From: Halobacteria archaeon AArc-dxtr1
GTDB taxonomy: Archaea > Halobacteriota > Halobacteria > Halobacteriales > Natrialbaceae
Length of the DNA stretch: 64,000 bases
Direction: 5' to 3'
Assembly (NCBI GenBank): GCA_025517425.1
Contig: JAOPJY010000001.1
Coordinates: 1,412,217 to 1,476,216, forward strand
Below the pieces are notes generated by a model. That model saw nothing but the letters and a program-made list of their open reading frames with translations. It was not told where the DNA came from and did not search any database. The position numbers and the translations under genes are program-made. Below, piece after piece: positions 8,648 through 17,876 of this stretch. Every line of letters begins with the position of its first letter. Positions within the stretch are counted from its first letter, which is position 1.

Positions 8648-10042
8648 TTAGCCGAACGGGCCGCCACCCATGCCGCCCATTCCGCCACCACCGCCACCGC
8701 CTTGCATCTGCTTCATCATCCGCTGCATCTCCTTTTCGGAACCCATCCCCTGGAACTGTTTGATCGTCCGCTCCATCATCTTGTACTGCTGGAGTAGCTC
8801 CCGGACCGACTCCTCGCTCGTCCCGGAGCCCCGAGCGATCCGTTCGACCTGACTCGCGCCGATGGCTTTGGGATACTCCTTTTCGGCGTCGGTCATCGAG
8901 TCCATAATGACGCTGAACGTGCGCATCCGGTCCTGGGTGACGTCCATCGCGTCGTCGGGAAGCTGGTCTTTGATCCCGCCGCCGAAGCCGGGGATCATAT
9001 CCATCACCTGATCGAGGGGCCCCATATTGTTCATCGCCTCCATCTGCTTTTGCATGTCGTTCAGGGTGAACTGACCCTGGAGCATGTCCTCGGGGTCCCA
9101 GTCGTCGTCTTCGATCTGGGTCTGCTCCATCGCGCGCTCGACGCGCTCTGCGAGCTGTCCCAGATCGCCCATCCCGAGCAGCCGCGAAATGAAGCCGTCG
9201 GGCTCGAAGCGCTCGACGTCCTGTACTTCCTCACCGGTGCCAAGGAAAGCGATCGAAGAGTCGGTCTGGTCGACGGCGGTCAGCGCCCCGCCACCCTTGG
9301 CAGTACCATCCAGTTTCGTGATGACGACGCCGTCGATGCCGATCGACTCGTCGAACTGCTGGGCCTGCTCTTTGGCACCCTGACCGATCGCCGCGTCGAG
9401 AACCAGCAGCGAGGTATCGGGCTCGACGACGCCCTCGATCTCCTCGATCTCGTCGATCAAGTCGTCCTCTAAGGCGTGGCGACCCGCAGTGTCGACGATG
9501 TGGACGTCGGCCTCGCTGGTCTCCTCGAGCCCCTTGCGGGCGATCTCGACGGGGTCGTCGTTATCCGGGTTGCCGTAGAAGTCGACCTCGGCGCGGCCAG
9601 CCATCTGTTCGGCCTGGTCGTAGGCGCCGGGTCGGAAGGTGTCGGTCTGGATGACGGCGGGTTTGAGGCCTTTCGTCGAGAACCACCAGGCCATCTTCGC
9701 GGCGGAGGTGGTCTTCCCCGACCCCTGCAGACCGGCAAGCAGGATCGTCTGCTTCTCTAGGGGAAGCTCGGTCGACTCGCCGATGAGACCGACGAGTTCC
9801 TCGTAGACGATGCGGAGGACGAAGTCCCGGGCGGGCGTTCCCGCCGGTGGCTCTTCCTCTAGGGCCCGCGTCTTGATGTTATCCGACAGCTCCATGACGA
9901 GGGAGACGTCGACGTCGGCGGAGAGCAGCGATCGCTGGATCTCCTTGACGATCTCCTCGACGTCTTCCTCGGAGATGCGGGATTTGCCGCGCAGTTTGTC
10001 GAGAGTGCCCCGCAGGGAACTCTCGAGATCGTCGAGTACCAT
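8648..10042 (-). CDS. srp54: Signal recognition particle 54 kDa protein
   Basis: 464-residue GTPase subunit of SRP that binds signal sequences and 7S RNA and docks to FtsY at the membrane. The N domain (1-90) leads to the G domain with [25 protein letters not shown] and [10 protein letters not shown], then a Met-rich M domain from about 320 and a Gly/Met-rich tail. Length and motifs are standard. A TATA-like CTTTAAC lies just upstream (around 10066-10072 on the minus strand). Its receptor FtsY is in the same window at 18950-20272. Confidence 0.97.
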   Translation of the reverse strand: MVLDDLESSLRGTLDKLRGKSRISEEDVEEIVKEIQRSLLSADVDVSLVMELSDNIKTRALEEEPPAGTPARDFVLRIVYEELVGLIGESTELPLEKQTILLAGLQGSGKTTSAAKMAWWFSTKGLKPAVIQTDTFRPGAYDQAEQMAGRAEVDFYGNPDNDDPVEIARKGLEETSEADVHIVDTAGRHALEDDLIDEIEEIEGVVEPDTSLLVLDAAIGQGAKEQAQQFDESIGIDGVVITKLDGTAKGGGALTAVDQTDSSIAFLGTGEEVQDVERFEPDGFISRLLGMGDLGQLAERVERAMEQTQIEDDDWDPEDMLQGQFTLNDMQKQMEAMNNMGPLDQVMDMIPGFGGGIKDQLPDDAMDVTQDRMRTFSVIMDSMTDAEKEYPKAIGASQVERIARGSGTSEESVRELLQQYKMMERTIKQFQGMGSEKEMQRMMKQMQGGGGGGGMGGMGGGPFG

Positions 10043-10105
10043 TTGCTCGGTGTACGAGACGGCGGCGTTAAAGCCTTTTTCTGTAGCGAGTGCAGCGACC
10101 GAGGC

Positions 10106-10729
10106 TCACACACCCAGTAGTACGGCCAGCGCGATCCGAGCCGGGAGGTAGCCGACGAACAGAGAGAGGACGAGCACGGTGACGGTCTTCTGGACGCGTT
10201 TTTCGTACTCCGTAAGTTCGTCACTGTCAGTCCCAGCGATCTGCAGGGCGCGAACGGGTCGGAGATACAGCGGCGTCTCGGGGTGGTTCGGCGGCTGCTG
10301 GTGTAGGGAACGCTCTCGCAGTCGCCGTTGTTTCCAGAACGACCAGACGACGTATCCGACCATCGAAACCGCCGTTCCGGTAAGTGACAACAGCCACACC
10401 CACCCGGTGATCGGATCTTCGAGGTGTGGCTGATCGACGAACGGTTCGTCGGACGCTATGAGCAAGACCACGACCAGCGCAATCATAGAGAGAAGGGTCA
10501 ACAGGAAGAACGCGAGCGCAGTCCGAACGAACAGTCCGCCCAGATCCGGCGGGATGACGAGCCTGTGGACCCAGGATCGGTCCGCACCCTCGTCGTCCCC
10601 GCCGCTAGTTTCATTGTCCCACCCATCACCATTGTTGACCCAACCGTCGTCATCGTCGCCCCACCGATCGCCATCCTCGTCCCATCCATCGTCTTCGTCG
10701 TCACCGTCTGACCCGATTCGGATGCTCAT
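10106..10729 (-). CDS. Uncharacterised three-helix membrane protein with acidic DDGW-rich N-terminus
   Basis: 207 residues. Residues 1-50 are a low-complexity Asp/Gly/Trp tract with recurring DDGW/GDGW units, followed by three predicted membrane helices (about 66-92, 108-130 and 185-205) and a basic cytoplasmic loop. No family is recognised. It lies upstream of and parallel to srp54, divergent from the HicB-like gene. The acidic tail would be surface exposed or cytoplasmic depending on topology, which I cannot decide. Confidence 0.6.
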   Translation of the reverse strand: MSIRIGSDGDDEDDGWDEDGDRWGDDDDGWVNNGDGWDNETSGGDDEGADRSWVHRLVIPPDLGGLFVRTALAFFLLTLLSMIALVVVLLIASDEPFVDQPHLEDPITGWVWLLSLTGTAVSMVGYVVWSFWKQRRLRERSLHQQPPNHPETPLYLRPVRALQIAGTDSDELTEYEKRVQKTVTVLVLSLFVGYLPARIALAVLLGV

Positions 10730-10913
10730 GCGTGAGAGATACCTTGGCTGTTGACCGTCTCTTGGAACGCACTATACTAAACAGTGAACGATATTGGAGC
10801 GAGACGAAAACCGGGTCAGGTCACGGGGACCGAGACGCCGCGTTCGACGAACTGTCGGCAATCTCAACGCCGCTGTCAGCAGATACTTGGCTCTGTCAGA
10901 GAGAGTATCGGGT

Positions 10914-11117
10914 ATGACGAGCGATAGGCGAACCACGGTCGAACTCGCCGAGGACGAGTCGATCACCGTCACCAACGAGGACGGGCTCTACGTTGCGGAG
11001 GATTCGAAGACGGGGATCTCCAGCCAGGGGAAAACCGAGGAGGCGGCGCTCTCGAACCTCGCGACGGCGCTCGAGACGTACTACGAGGGGAAAGACGAAC
11101 GAGACGACTGGCTCTGA
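10914..11117 (+). CDS. HicB-like antitoxin-family protein, without HicA partner
   Basis: 67 residues with the HicB partial RNase-H-like fold: short beta strands VTNEDGLYVAEDSKTGISSQG followed by the helix TEEAALSNLATALETYYEG. The frame extends upstream, but the family pattern and the ATG at 10914 favour the short form. No HicA-like mRNA interferase or other small gene lies next to it; the neighbour downstream is a flavoprotein. Stand-alone HicB homologues are common in archaea and may act in regulation rather than as antitoxins. Confidence 0.65.
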   Translation: MTSDRRTTVELAEDESITVTNEDGLYVAEDSKTGISSQGKTEEAALSNLATALETYYEGKDERDDWL

Positions 11118-11249
11118 CCTGCCAAGCTGTTGTGGTCTCGAGACTACGTCGCGTCCACGACGGCGACGCCGGGAATTTCGGGAGTGTGCTGGCACGAGCA
11201 ACCGCCACACCGCCCCAGTTATTTGACGCCGCCCGTGGACGGACGGCAC

Positions 11250-12707
11250 ATGAAAGAGTACGGCGTCGTCGTTCTCGGCGGCGGATCAGGCTCGCAGGTG
11301 GCCACCGCCGCGGCCGAGGCAGGGTACGAGGCAGCCGTCGTCGAGCCCGGCCCGCTGGGCGGCGCCTGTATCACCAGAGGGTGCGTGCCGACGAAGGCGC
11401 TGATCCACCGCGCGGATCTGATAACGGAGATCCAGGATGCCGACCGGTTCGGCATCGACGCCGCCGTCGAGGACGTTCGGTACGACGAGATTACGACCTC
11501 GGTGCACGAGACGGTCTTCGAGAAGGCCGAAAACCAGCGCGAAGCGCTCTCGGAGGCAGAACACGTCACGCTCTACGAGGCTGCCGGCCGGTTCGTCGAC
11601 GAGCGCACGATCGAACTCGCCGACGATCTCGAGACGTTGAGAGGGGATGATGACGAGGGCAATGACCGCGAGCGAATCCGGGGCGAACACGTCGTCGTCG
11701 CGGTCGGCTCCCGGCCGGCAGCGCCGCCGATCGACGGCCTTGATGCGGTCGACTACCTCACCAGTGACGACGCACTCTATCTCGAAGAGCGCCCCGACAG
11801 TCTGGTGATCGTCGGTGGCGGCTACATCGGCGCCGAGCTCGGCTACTTCTTCGGCGCGGTAGGCACCCAGGTTTCGATCGTCGGTCGGAGCGACCATCTG
11901 GTCCCCCGCGAGGACGAGGCCGCAAGCGAGGTGGTCGAGCGGTCGCTCGCGGAGTACTGCGAGCTCTACACGGGATACGAGGCGTCAGCAGTGGCAGAGG
12001 ACGGGGACGGCGTCTCGGTGACGATCGAGGGCGTCTCAGGCGAGGAGTCAGAGACCATCGAAGCCAACCAACTCCTGGTTGCCGCGGGCCGGAAACCGAA
12101 CACGGACCTGCTCGACCTCGAAGCGACCGGCCTCGAGCCCGAAGACGACGGCTCGATCGCGGTGGACGACCGGCTCGAGACCGACGTCGAGAGGATCTGG
12201 GCGCTCGGCGACGTCACAGGCGAGTATCCGTTCAAACACGTCGCCGACTACGAGTCCGAAATCGTTGCGGCGAACGTCATCGAGTCGGCGGCGGAGACGG
12301 TCGACTACGCGGGTGTTCCACACGCCATCTTCACCTCGCCGCAGGTCGCGAGCGTCGGCGAGACCGAGTCGGCGCTTCAGGAGGCAGAGCGAGAGTATGA
12401 GTCGGTGACCGTGGAGTACGTCGCCGCCCCAATGGGGATGGTGCTCGATCCCGACGATGGGTTCGTAAAAATTCTCGCAGCGCCTGACGGAGAGGTGCTT
12501 GGCTGTCACGTCGTCGGCCCGCAGGCGTCGACGCTGATCCACGAGGTCGCCGGATTCGTCCGGCGTGGCGAGGGGACGGTCGACGCGCTCGCCGACGTCG
12601 TCCGCGTCCACCCGGCACTAAACGAGGTGTTGGGGAAGGCAGTCGATGATCTTGCAGGCGTTACGTACTCGACTGCGCCGGACTGGCAGGACGTGGCCGG
12701 TGAGTGA
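11250..12707 (+). CDS. Pyridine nucleotide-disulfide oxidoreductase (dihydrolipoamide dehydrogenase-like)
   Basis: 485-residue class I flavoprotein reductase. The N-terminal FAD dinucleotide fold (VVLGGGSGSQVATAAAEAG) is followed by the redox-active pair C40/C45 in GGACITRGCVPTK, an NAD(P) fold with IVGGGYIGAELGYFF, and a C-terminal dimerisation domain with VHPALNE supplying the His/Glu couple. All catalytic parts are present. Dihydrolipoamide dehydrogenase, mercuric reductase-like or other thiol-disulfide reductases share this layout; no 2-oxoacid dehydrogenase genes are adjacent, so the substrate is open. The start at 11250 removes an upstream non-homologous extension. Confidence 0.82.
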   Translation: MKEYGVVVLGGGSGSQVATAAAEAGYEAAVVEPGPLGGACITRGCVPTKALIHRADLITEIQDADRFGIDAAVEDVRYDEITTSVHETVFEKAENQREALSEAEHVTLYEAAGRFVDERTIELADDLETLRGDDDEGNDRERIRGEHVVVAVGSRPAAPPIDGLDAVDYLTSDDALYLEERPDSLVIVGGGYIGAELGYFFGAVGTQVSIVGRSDHLVPREDEAASEVVERSLAEYCELYTGYEASAVAEDGDGVSVTIEGVSGEESETIEANQLLVAAGRKPNTDLLDLEATGLEPEDDGSIAVDDRLETDVERIWALGDVTGEYPFKHVADYESEIVAANVIESAAETVDYAGVPHAIFTSPQVASVGETESALQEAEREYESVTVEYVAAPMGMVLDPDDGFVKILAAPDGEVLGCHVVGPQASTLIHEVAGFVRRGEGTVDALADVVRVHPALNEVLGKAVDDLAGVTYSTAPDWQDVAGE

Positions 12708-12755
12708 AGAGGCAGACAGGCCACAGGTCGATTCGGCGTCCGTGCCGTCTTGGCC

Positions 12756-13550
12756 CTACGTGTCGCCGGTTTCGACTGGCCCATTGCCGGCGAGCCAGTC
12801 GGTGAGGCTGCCTTCGTAGAAGGCGAGGTTCTCGTAGCCGAGCGCACGCAGGACGACGTAAGTGTGGCTGATCCGGCGGGCGGTGTTGCAGTAGAGGACG
12901 ATTTCGCGATCGGGCAGAATGCCGTGGTCTGTGAGTAGCGTCTCGAGTTCGGCCTCGGGTTTGAGGCGGCGGGCCCCGTCGTCGACGACTTCTCGCCAGT
13001 CGAACCGGACGGCACCGGGGAGGTGAGCCTCGGCGAACTCGTCGGGTTCGCGCGTGTCGACGAGCAGGACGCCCCGATCGATCGCCTTCTCGACGTACTC
13101 ACGGTCGACGAGCGGGCTCTCGGCGGGTGAGACGGGGTCGGTTTCGTAGGTGCTGGAGTCGACCTCGGTGGCCTCGGTCGTCGTCTCGAAGGCGCGATTC
13201 CAGGCGCTGTAGTCGCCGTCTAACAGGCGGACGTCCGCATGCCCGTAGACACGCGCAGTGAGCACGAACCGGGCCGCGAAGACGCCGTGGGTGTCGTCGT
13301 AGGCAACGATCGTATCCTCGGGCTGGATGCCGGCGGCTCCGAGCAGGTCGGCGAACGCCTCGGCGCCCGGGAGGGTTCCGGGCTCGTCGCCGGTCTCGTC
13401 GCGATAGCTGCCGAAGGGGATGCTGACCGCACCCGGCACGTGGCCGATGCCGTCGAACTCCCAGGCGTCCCTGACGTCGACGACGCGGAGATCGGGCTCC
13501 GCGAGGCGCTCTTCGAGCCACTCCGGCGAGACAACGTGGGCTTCGTCCAT
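12756..13550 (-). CDS. Two-domain rhodanese sulfurtransferase
   Basis: 264-residue thiosulfate/3-mercaptopyruvate sulfurtransferase-type protein with two tandem rhodanese domains. The N-terminal domain (about 5-125) is inactive-type with Asp in the loop (YDDTHG), while the C-terminal domain carries the active-site Cys C221 in YCNTARRIS. The start at 13550 is chosen because homology begins there (MDEAHVVSPEWL); the upstream in-frame extension is basic and non-homologous. It is divergent from a second two-domain rhodanese at 13844, with about 290 bases between. It probably supplies sulfane sulfur, but the acceptor is unknown. Confidence 0.85.
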   Translation of the reverse strand: MDEAHVVSPEWLEERLAEPDLRVVDVRDAWEFDGIGHVPGAVSIPFGSYRDETGDEPGTLPGAEAFADLLGAAGIQPEDTIVAYDDTHGVFAARFVLTARVYGHADVRLLDGDYSAWNRAFETTTEATEVDSSTYETDPVSPAESPLVDREYVEKAIDRGVLLVDTREPDEFAEAHLPGAVRFDWREVVDDGARRLKPEAELETLLTDHGILPDREIVLYCNTARRISHTYVVLRALGYENLAFYEGSLTDWLAGNGPVETGDT

Positions 13551-13843
13551 CGGGTCGACGAACGAACCGGGGGGCCGAAGGGGCGTCGGTTCCGGCACCG
13601 CTCTCAGCCGAGACGGGGTGGCGACAATATCTGCCGGGACAAGGACGGCCGGTCGGTCGGGATTCGATTGAACGGGTGACCGCCCCCGTTCGGGGGCGTT
13701 TGGCGGTATAGGTCGTATGTTCCGTCCCACTGGACCGTTGCGAGGCCGACCGAAACACCGGCAAGACTGACCCACAGGACACACCGCTGACCGAATTGTC
13801 CGGTTGAGGTGGCACTTAGTGAATGGGGGGCGTCGAGTCGAGT

Positions 13844-14710
13844 ATGGCAGCAAACGACTACGCGAACGACGTGCTCGTCACGGCCGACTGGGTAGCAGAG
13901 CGACTCGACGACTTCCAGGACGACGATTCGAACCTGCGGCTGGTCGAGGTCGACGTCGACACGGAATCGTACGACGAGGCCCACGCGCCCGGCGCAATCG
14001 GCTTCAACTGGGAGACACAGCTCCAGGATCAGACCCGACGTGACATCTTAGAAAAAGAAGACTTCGAAGAGCTGCTTGGCAGCCACGGGATCAGCGAAGA
14101 CGACACGGTGGTCCTCTATGGCGACAACGCAAACTGGTTCGCCGCCTACACCTACTGGCAGCTCAAGTACTACGGCCACGACGAGGTCTACCTGTTAGAC
14201 GGCGGCCGCGAGTACTGGCTCGAGAACGACTACCCGACGACCGACGAGGAGCCCGACTTCTCCGAGACCGAGTACGAGGCCTCCGGTCCACGTGAGAGCA
14301 TCCGTGCCTACCGCGACGACGTCGAGAAGGCGATCGATCGCGGCGTGCCCCTCGTCGACGTTCGCTCTCCCGAGGAGTACCGCGGCGAGATTCTCGCCCC
14401 GCCGGGCCTCCAGGAGACCGCCCAGCGCGGCGGCCACATCCCGGGTGCGAAGAACATCTCGTGGGCGGCCGTCACGGACGACGACGGACTGTTCAAATCT
14501 CGCGAGGAACTCGAGGAGCTGTACGGTGAGGAGGGAATCGACGGCGAGGGGACGACCGTCGCCTACTGCCGCATCGGCGAGCGCTCCTCGGTCGCCTGGT
14601 TCGCCCTGCACGAGCTGCTGGGCTACGAGGACGCTGTCAACTACGACGGTTCCTGGACGGAGTGGGGGAACCTTGTCAACGCGCCTGTAGAGAAAGGCGA
14701 GGGCGACTGA
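13844..14710 (+). CDS. Two-domain rhodanese sulfurtransferase
   Basis: 288-residue two-domain rhodanese with the active-site Cys C242 in YCRIGERSS in the second domain and a degenerate first domain (LYGDNANWF). The loop CRIGERS resembles thiosulfate sulfurtransferases. The start at 13844 is preferred over ATG 13823 because a TATA-like CACTTAG lies about 28 bases before 13844 and the homologous region begins at ANDVLVTADWV. It is divergently arranged with the other rhodanese and only distantly similar to it. A 48-base repeat pair follows its stop. Confidence 0.87.
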   Translation: MAANDYANDVLVTADWVAERLDDFQDDDSNLRLVEVDVDTESYDEAHAPGAIGFNWETQLQDQTRRDILEKEDFEELLGSHGISEDDTVVLYGDNANWFAAYTYWQLKYYGHDEVYLLDGGREYWLENDYPTTDEEPDFSETEYEASGPRESIRAYRDDVEKAIDRGVPLVDVRSPEEYRGEILAPPGLQETAQRGGHIPGAKNISWAAVTDDDGLFKSREELEELYGEEGIDGEGTTVAYCRIGERSSVAWFALHELLGYEDAVNYDGSWTEWGNLVNAPVEKGEGD

Positions 14711-14725
14711 ACGGAGTGAGGGAGC

Positions 14726-14773
14726 CCTCGAAGTGGAGCGGGGAGGCACTGCCGACCCGCGAAACAAGGCGAG
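14726..14773. repeat. 48-base imperfect direct repeat, unit 1
   Basis: Begins CCTCGAAGTGGAGC and ends GCGAAACAAGGCGAG. A second copy starts 72 bases later with about five mismatches. It lies just after the rhodanese stop codon and before the convergent lipoprotein gene. Confidence 0.7.
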
Positions 14774-14797
14774 GGTGAGTGAGCGACGCGAACGAAG

Positions 14798-14845
14798 CCT
14801 CGAAGTGGAGCAAGGAGGCACCGCTGACCCGCGAAACAGGGCGAG
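14798..14845. repeat. 48-base imperfect direct repeat, unit 2
   Basis: Second copy of the 48-base repeat, ending GCGAAACAGGGCGAG. The spacer between copies is rich in GAGTGAGCGAC-like runs that are common in haloarchaeal intergenic regions. Confidence 0.7.
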
Positions 14846-14919
14846 AGAAGCGTTTTTTCGGACCGTACGACGACGACGCTTCGAATTATCGCACACAGAG
14901 GACGGCGGATTACGGCGCG

Positions 14920-16200
14920 CTACTCGTACACGTACTCCGTGAGATCACCGGGGAGGGCGACTTCCAGGTCGCCGTCGTCTACCAGCTCCCGAATGTCGGC
15001 GACCGTCTCCTGTAATTCGGCGAGGGATCTAGCACCGAGATCGTTGTAGTAGATCGTCGTGATGCCGTTCCACTCCGCGGTCCGCTCCAAGACGTCGCGC
15101 GCCCGGTCAGCATCGGGATTCCCGATTCGGGGACAGAGCTGTGGGTTCGCGAGGTACCCGTGACCGGGGCGTCCACCACCGAATGCAAGGTCGTGGACCG
15201 ATCCGGCGGCTTCGAGGACGTTGGCGTCGTATCGGCCGAGGGGATACGAGAGGTAGTTCGCCCCCTCCTCGAAGCCGTGCTCTTCGAGCCACTCTCTGGA
15301 GGCTTCGAGCGTCGCGTCCGGATCGTCGACCTCCGTCAGCGACATCTGAGTGGGGCCCTGGCTCCCGATCACCCAGCCGTCGTCCTGCAGTTCGGTGAGT
15401 TGGTCCTCGTCCATTCGCCCCTCGGCACCGACGAAGTCGGTGTTGACGAACGCCGTAGCGGGCAGATCGTAGTGTCGCAAGACCGGATAGACGTCTTCGT
15501 AGATGGCTTCTCGTCCATAATCGAACTGGAGAAGGACCGTCCCCGTGTCGGGTTTCGGTACGAAGTGGAGGTCATCACACCAGAATCGCTTCTCCTTTCC
15601 GTCGCCCGCCCAGGCTGTGATCTGGATCGACGTAATGTCGGAGAGGTCGGGGTCGCCGACGACCTCGTTGACGCCGAACTGACAGCGCATGAGCGGGAGG
15701 TCGGAACGGACCCGTCCCCGGTACTCGACCTGGTCGCCATCGCTGTCGGTGAGCTGGATGTCGGGATTGACATCGCCGTCGGTCGCAAGCGCGAGCCCAG
15801 GGGCCAACCCCGTGAGATCGAGAGGGTCGTCGAACGACCGAGAGAGGCGAATCTGGTCGTCGAACAGACCTGCCTCGAGCATGAGCGCAGGCGAGTCGGT
15901 GTACGACCGGTCGTCTGCGATCGACATCGTTCCGGCCTCGATCGACCACAGCGACGGATCCGAGAAGTCGTCGAACGTTCCCGGCTCGACGCCGTCGGAG
16001 CCGTTCGAGGATCCGTCATCATCGTCGTTGTCATCGGAGCCGTTTTCGTTCGATCCGGATCCACCAGATCCACTGCCGCCGGATCCGTTACCGTCGTCGG
16101 CGCTGGTGTCGTCAGTGGGCTCATCGTCGCCGGCGCCGAGGCAGCCGGCAACCGCAGCCGTTCCGGCCGCGGCGGTGAGGAGATATCTGCGTCGATGCAT
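14920..16200 (-). CDS. Tat/Sec lipoprotein with degenerate NodB (polysaccharide deacetylase-like) domain
   Basis: 426 residues. MHRRRYLL, a hydrophobic run and VAGC form a lipoprotein signal, followed by a Ser/Gly/Asp/Asn linker to about 70. Residues about 70-225 resemble a carbohydrate-binding beta-sandwich; residues about 225-420 resemble a NodB fold starting LLQFDYGREAIYEDVYPVL. Active NodB enzymes have a TFDDG motif and HSxxH; here the first is QFDYG and the second region reads GSQGPTQ, with no metal-binding His pair, so deacetylase activity is doubtful. A TATA-like GCTATAAC lies upstream at 16234-16241. Likely a surface carbohydrate-binding or repurposed hydrolase-fold protein. Confidence 0.72.
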   Translation of the reverse strand: MHRRRYLLTAAAGTAAVAGCLGAGDDEPTDDTSADDGNGSGGSGSGGSGSNENGSDDNDDDDGSSNGSDGVEPGTFDDFSDPSLWSIEAGTMSIADDRSYTDSPALMLEAGLFDDQIRLSRSFDDPLDLTGLAPGLALATDGDVNPDIQLTDSDGDQVEYRGRVRSDLPLMRCQFGVNEVVGDPDLSDITSIQITAWAGDGKEKRFWCDDLHFVPKPDTGTVLLQFDYGREAIYEDVYPVLRHYDLPATAFVNTDFVGAEGRMDEDQLTELQDDGWVIGSQGPTQMSLTEVDDPDATLEASREWLEEHGFEEGANYLSYPLGRYDANVLEAAGSVHDLAFGGGRPGHGYLANPQLCPRIGNPDADRARDVLERTAEWNGITTIYYNDLGARSLAELQETVADIRELVDDGDLEVALPGDLTEYVYE

Positions 16201-16333
16201 ACCGATTCAGTACAGTCGTGTGATGCAAATTGTTATAGCCGAGTTACCGAGAGGATGAGAACCGAAGCCAGTCCATTCGAGCGACGACCCTGCGTCACGA
16301 CACACCTAACTCGGGGCCAACCGAACGACGGGT

Positions 16334-16963
16334 ATGAGCAACGCCGAATCCGTCATCGAGCACGTTCGCGAGGACAACCGCACCCCCCTTTCTCGACTCG
16401 GCTCCTCGAAGTCGCTGTACGCCACAACCGGCGGCGAAATAGAGACAGCGCCGGTGTTGCAAGCGACGGCCGATGCCGAGTACGCCGCCTGGCAGACGTT
16501 CGATGGGTGGGCCGAAGAGGCAAGCGAGGAGGCGGTACGCGAGGCTTTCGACCGGATCGCCGAGCAGGAACGGGGTCACTACCAGACAGTAGGGGAGCGC
16601 CTCGACGACTACGAACCCGACCGAGTGCCGGCGCTACACGAGTACCTCCGCGACCTCGAGTCGACCGTCGAGCGCGTCGGCGGGCTCGTCGGCCGAATTC
16701 TGGCCAGCGAGCGCTCGAAAGACCAGGTCGTCGGCTACTTCGTCGGCAACGCAGATCCGACGACGGCGAGCCTGTTCCGTGAGTTCGGCGAGGATTTAGA
16801 CGAACAGCTCGAACTCACAGAAGAACTTCTCGGGACCGTCTGTGACGACGCACAAGACCGCGAGCGTGCCGTCGAGGCCGCAACCGGCGCGATCGAGGCA
16901 GCCTACGGCGAGTACGTCGCGAACCTAGAGGAACTAGGCGCGAATCCGAAGCCGGTCTGTTGA
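16334..16963 (+). CDS. Rubrerythrin-like ferritin-superfamily protein
   Basis: 209-residue all-helical protein resembling haloarchaeal rubrerythrin-family proteins. Carboxylate/His patterns typical of a four-helix di-iron bundle appear as DAEYAAWQTF and AEQERGHYQTV (E...H), but the second-half ligands are less clear and there is no rubredoxin domain. It would act in the cytoplasm in oxidative stress or iron handling if the metal site is intact. It stands alone between a divergent lipoprotein gene and the convergent thiM. Confidence 0.6.
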   Translation: MSNAESVIEHVREDNRTPLSRLGSSKSLYATTGGEIETAPVLQATADAEYAAWQTFDGWAEEASEEAVREAFDRIAEQERGHYQTVGERLDDYEPDRVPALHEYLRDLESTVERVGGLVGRILASERSKDQVVGYFVGNADPTTASLFREFGEDLDEQLELTEELLGTVCDDAQDRERAVEAATGAIEAAYGEYVANLEELGANPKPVC

Positions 16964-17015
16964 GGGGTCATTTTCCTGTCCGTTCCAACGCCGTCAGTTC
17001 GGTCCGACAACGTGC

Positions 17016-17876
17016 TCAGTCGAGACGCTCGAACCGCCCCGCGAACCCGGTGTCGGACGCCGCCGCGTCAGCGTCAAATCCGTACACGGCGTCGTGAAAC
17101 TGCGTCCGGTAGCTCGCTGGGCCAGAAACGTCGCCCTCGGCCGCGCGCTCGCCGGCCAGTCCGAACGCGAGCGTGCCGTGACGGGCGGCCCGGAACGGAT
17201 CGTCGAGCGCGCCACAGAAGGCTGCAAGGGTCGCACCGAGCATACAACCGGTGCCGACGACCGATCCCAGCAGCTCGTGGCCCGCATCGATCCGGACGGG
17301 GTCCTCGGCTCCCGGCGCGGCGACGATATCCGTCATCCCGGAGGCAACGACGACCGAACCAGTCGACTCCGCCAGCGAGGCAGCCGTGTCTTCGATCGCG
17401 TCGTAGTCGCCGACGGATTCGACGCCCTTGACGTCCGCCTCGACGCCCGCGAGCGCGCTGATCTCGCCGTAGTTGCCCTTGATGATGGCGAAGTCGACCG
17501 TCTCGAGCAGCGACTCGGCGACGGCCTGTCGGGTCGCCGTCGAGCCCACACCGACGGGATCGAGAACGATCGGGACGCCGCGCTCGTCGGCTACCTGCGC
17601 GGCCTCGTGCATGGCCTCGACCTTGCGCTCGGGGACCTGGCCGACGTTACAGAGGACAGCGTCGGCGAGTTCGGCCATCTCGCCGGCGTCGCCGGGCGAG
17701 TCGGCCATCACCGGGAGTGCCCCCCAGTGGAGGACGATGTTCGCCGCGTCGTTCATCGTGACCGTGTTCGTCAGCTGCTGGACGAGAGGCTCGCGCTCTG
17801 TGAGCGTTCGCAGGGAGTCCGCGAGGTCGTCGCCAGGAGCGTCGACGGCGCCGGAAGCGTCGCTCGAGTCAGTCAT
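17016..17876 (-). CDS. thiM: Hydroxyethylthiazole kinase
   Basis: 286-residue kinase that phosphorylates the thiazole alcohol during thiamine salvage. Family signatures: PLVQQLTNTVTMNDAANIVL near the N-terminus, GALPVMADSP, DPVGVGST, IKGNYGEISAL and the C-terminal anion hole GTGCMLGA. Start ATG 17876 gives the usual length with a short acidic extension; the frame runs far upstream inside thiE but that part is not homologous. It overlaps the end of thiE by eight bases, so the two are one operon. Confidence 0.95.
   Translation of the reverse strand: MTDSSDASGAVDAPGDDLADSLRTLTEREPLVQQLTNTVTMNDAANIVLHWGALPVMADSPGDAGEMAELADAVLCNVGQVPERKVEAMHEAAQVADERGVPIVLDPVGVGSTATRQAVAESLLETVDFAIIKGNYGEISALAGVEADVKGVESVGDYDAIEDTAASLAESTGSVVVASGMTDIVAAPGAEDPVRIDAGHELLGSVVGTGCMLGATLAAFCGALDDPFRAARHGTLAFGLAGERAAEGDVSGPASYRTQFHDAVYGFDADAAASDTGFAGRFERLD

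Noticed and set aside
10732-11117. HicA partner for the HicB-like protein
   Set aside because: Both flanks were read on both strands; no small basic dsRBD-like frame with the HicA catalytic His is present.
15160-16782. 540-codon plus-strand frame across the NodB-like lipoprotein and the rubrerythrin-like gene
   Set aside because: It overlaps two recognisable genes and has no homology-like pattern.
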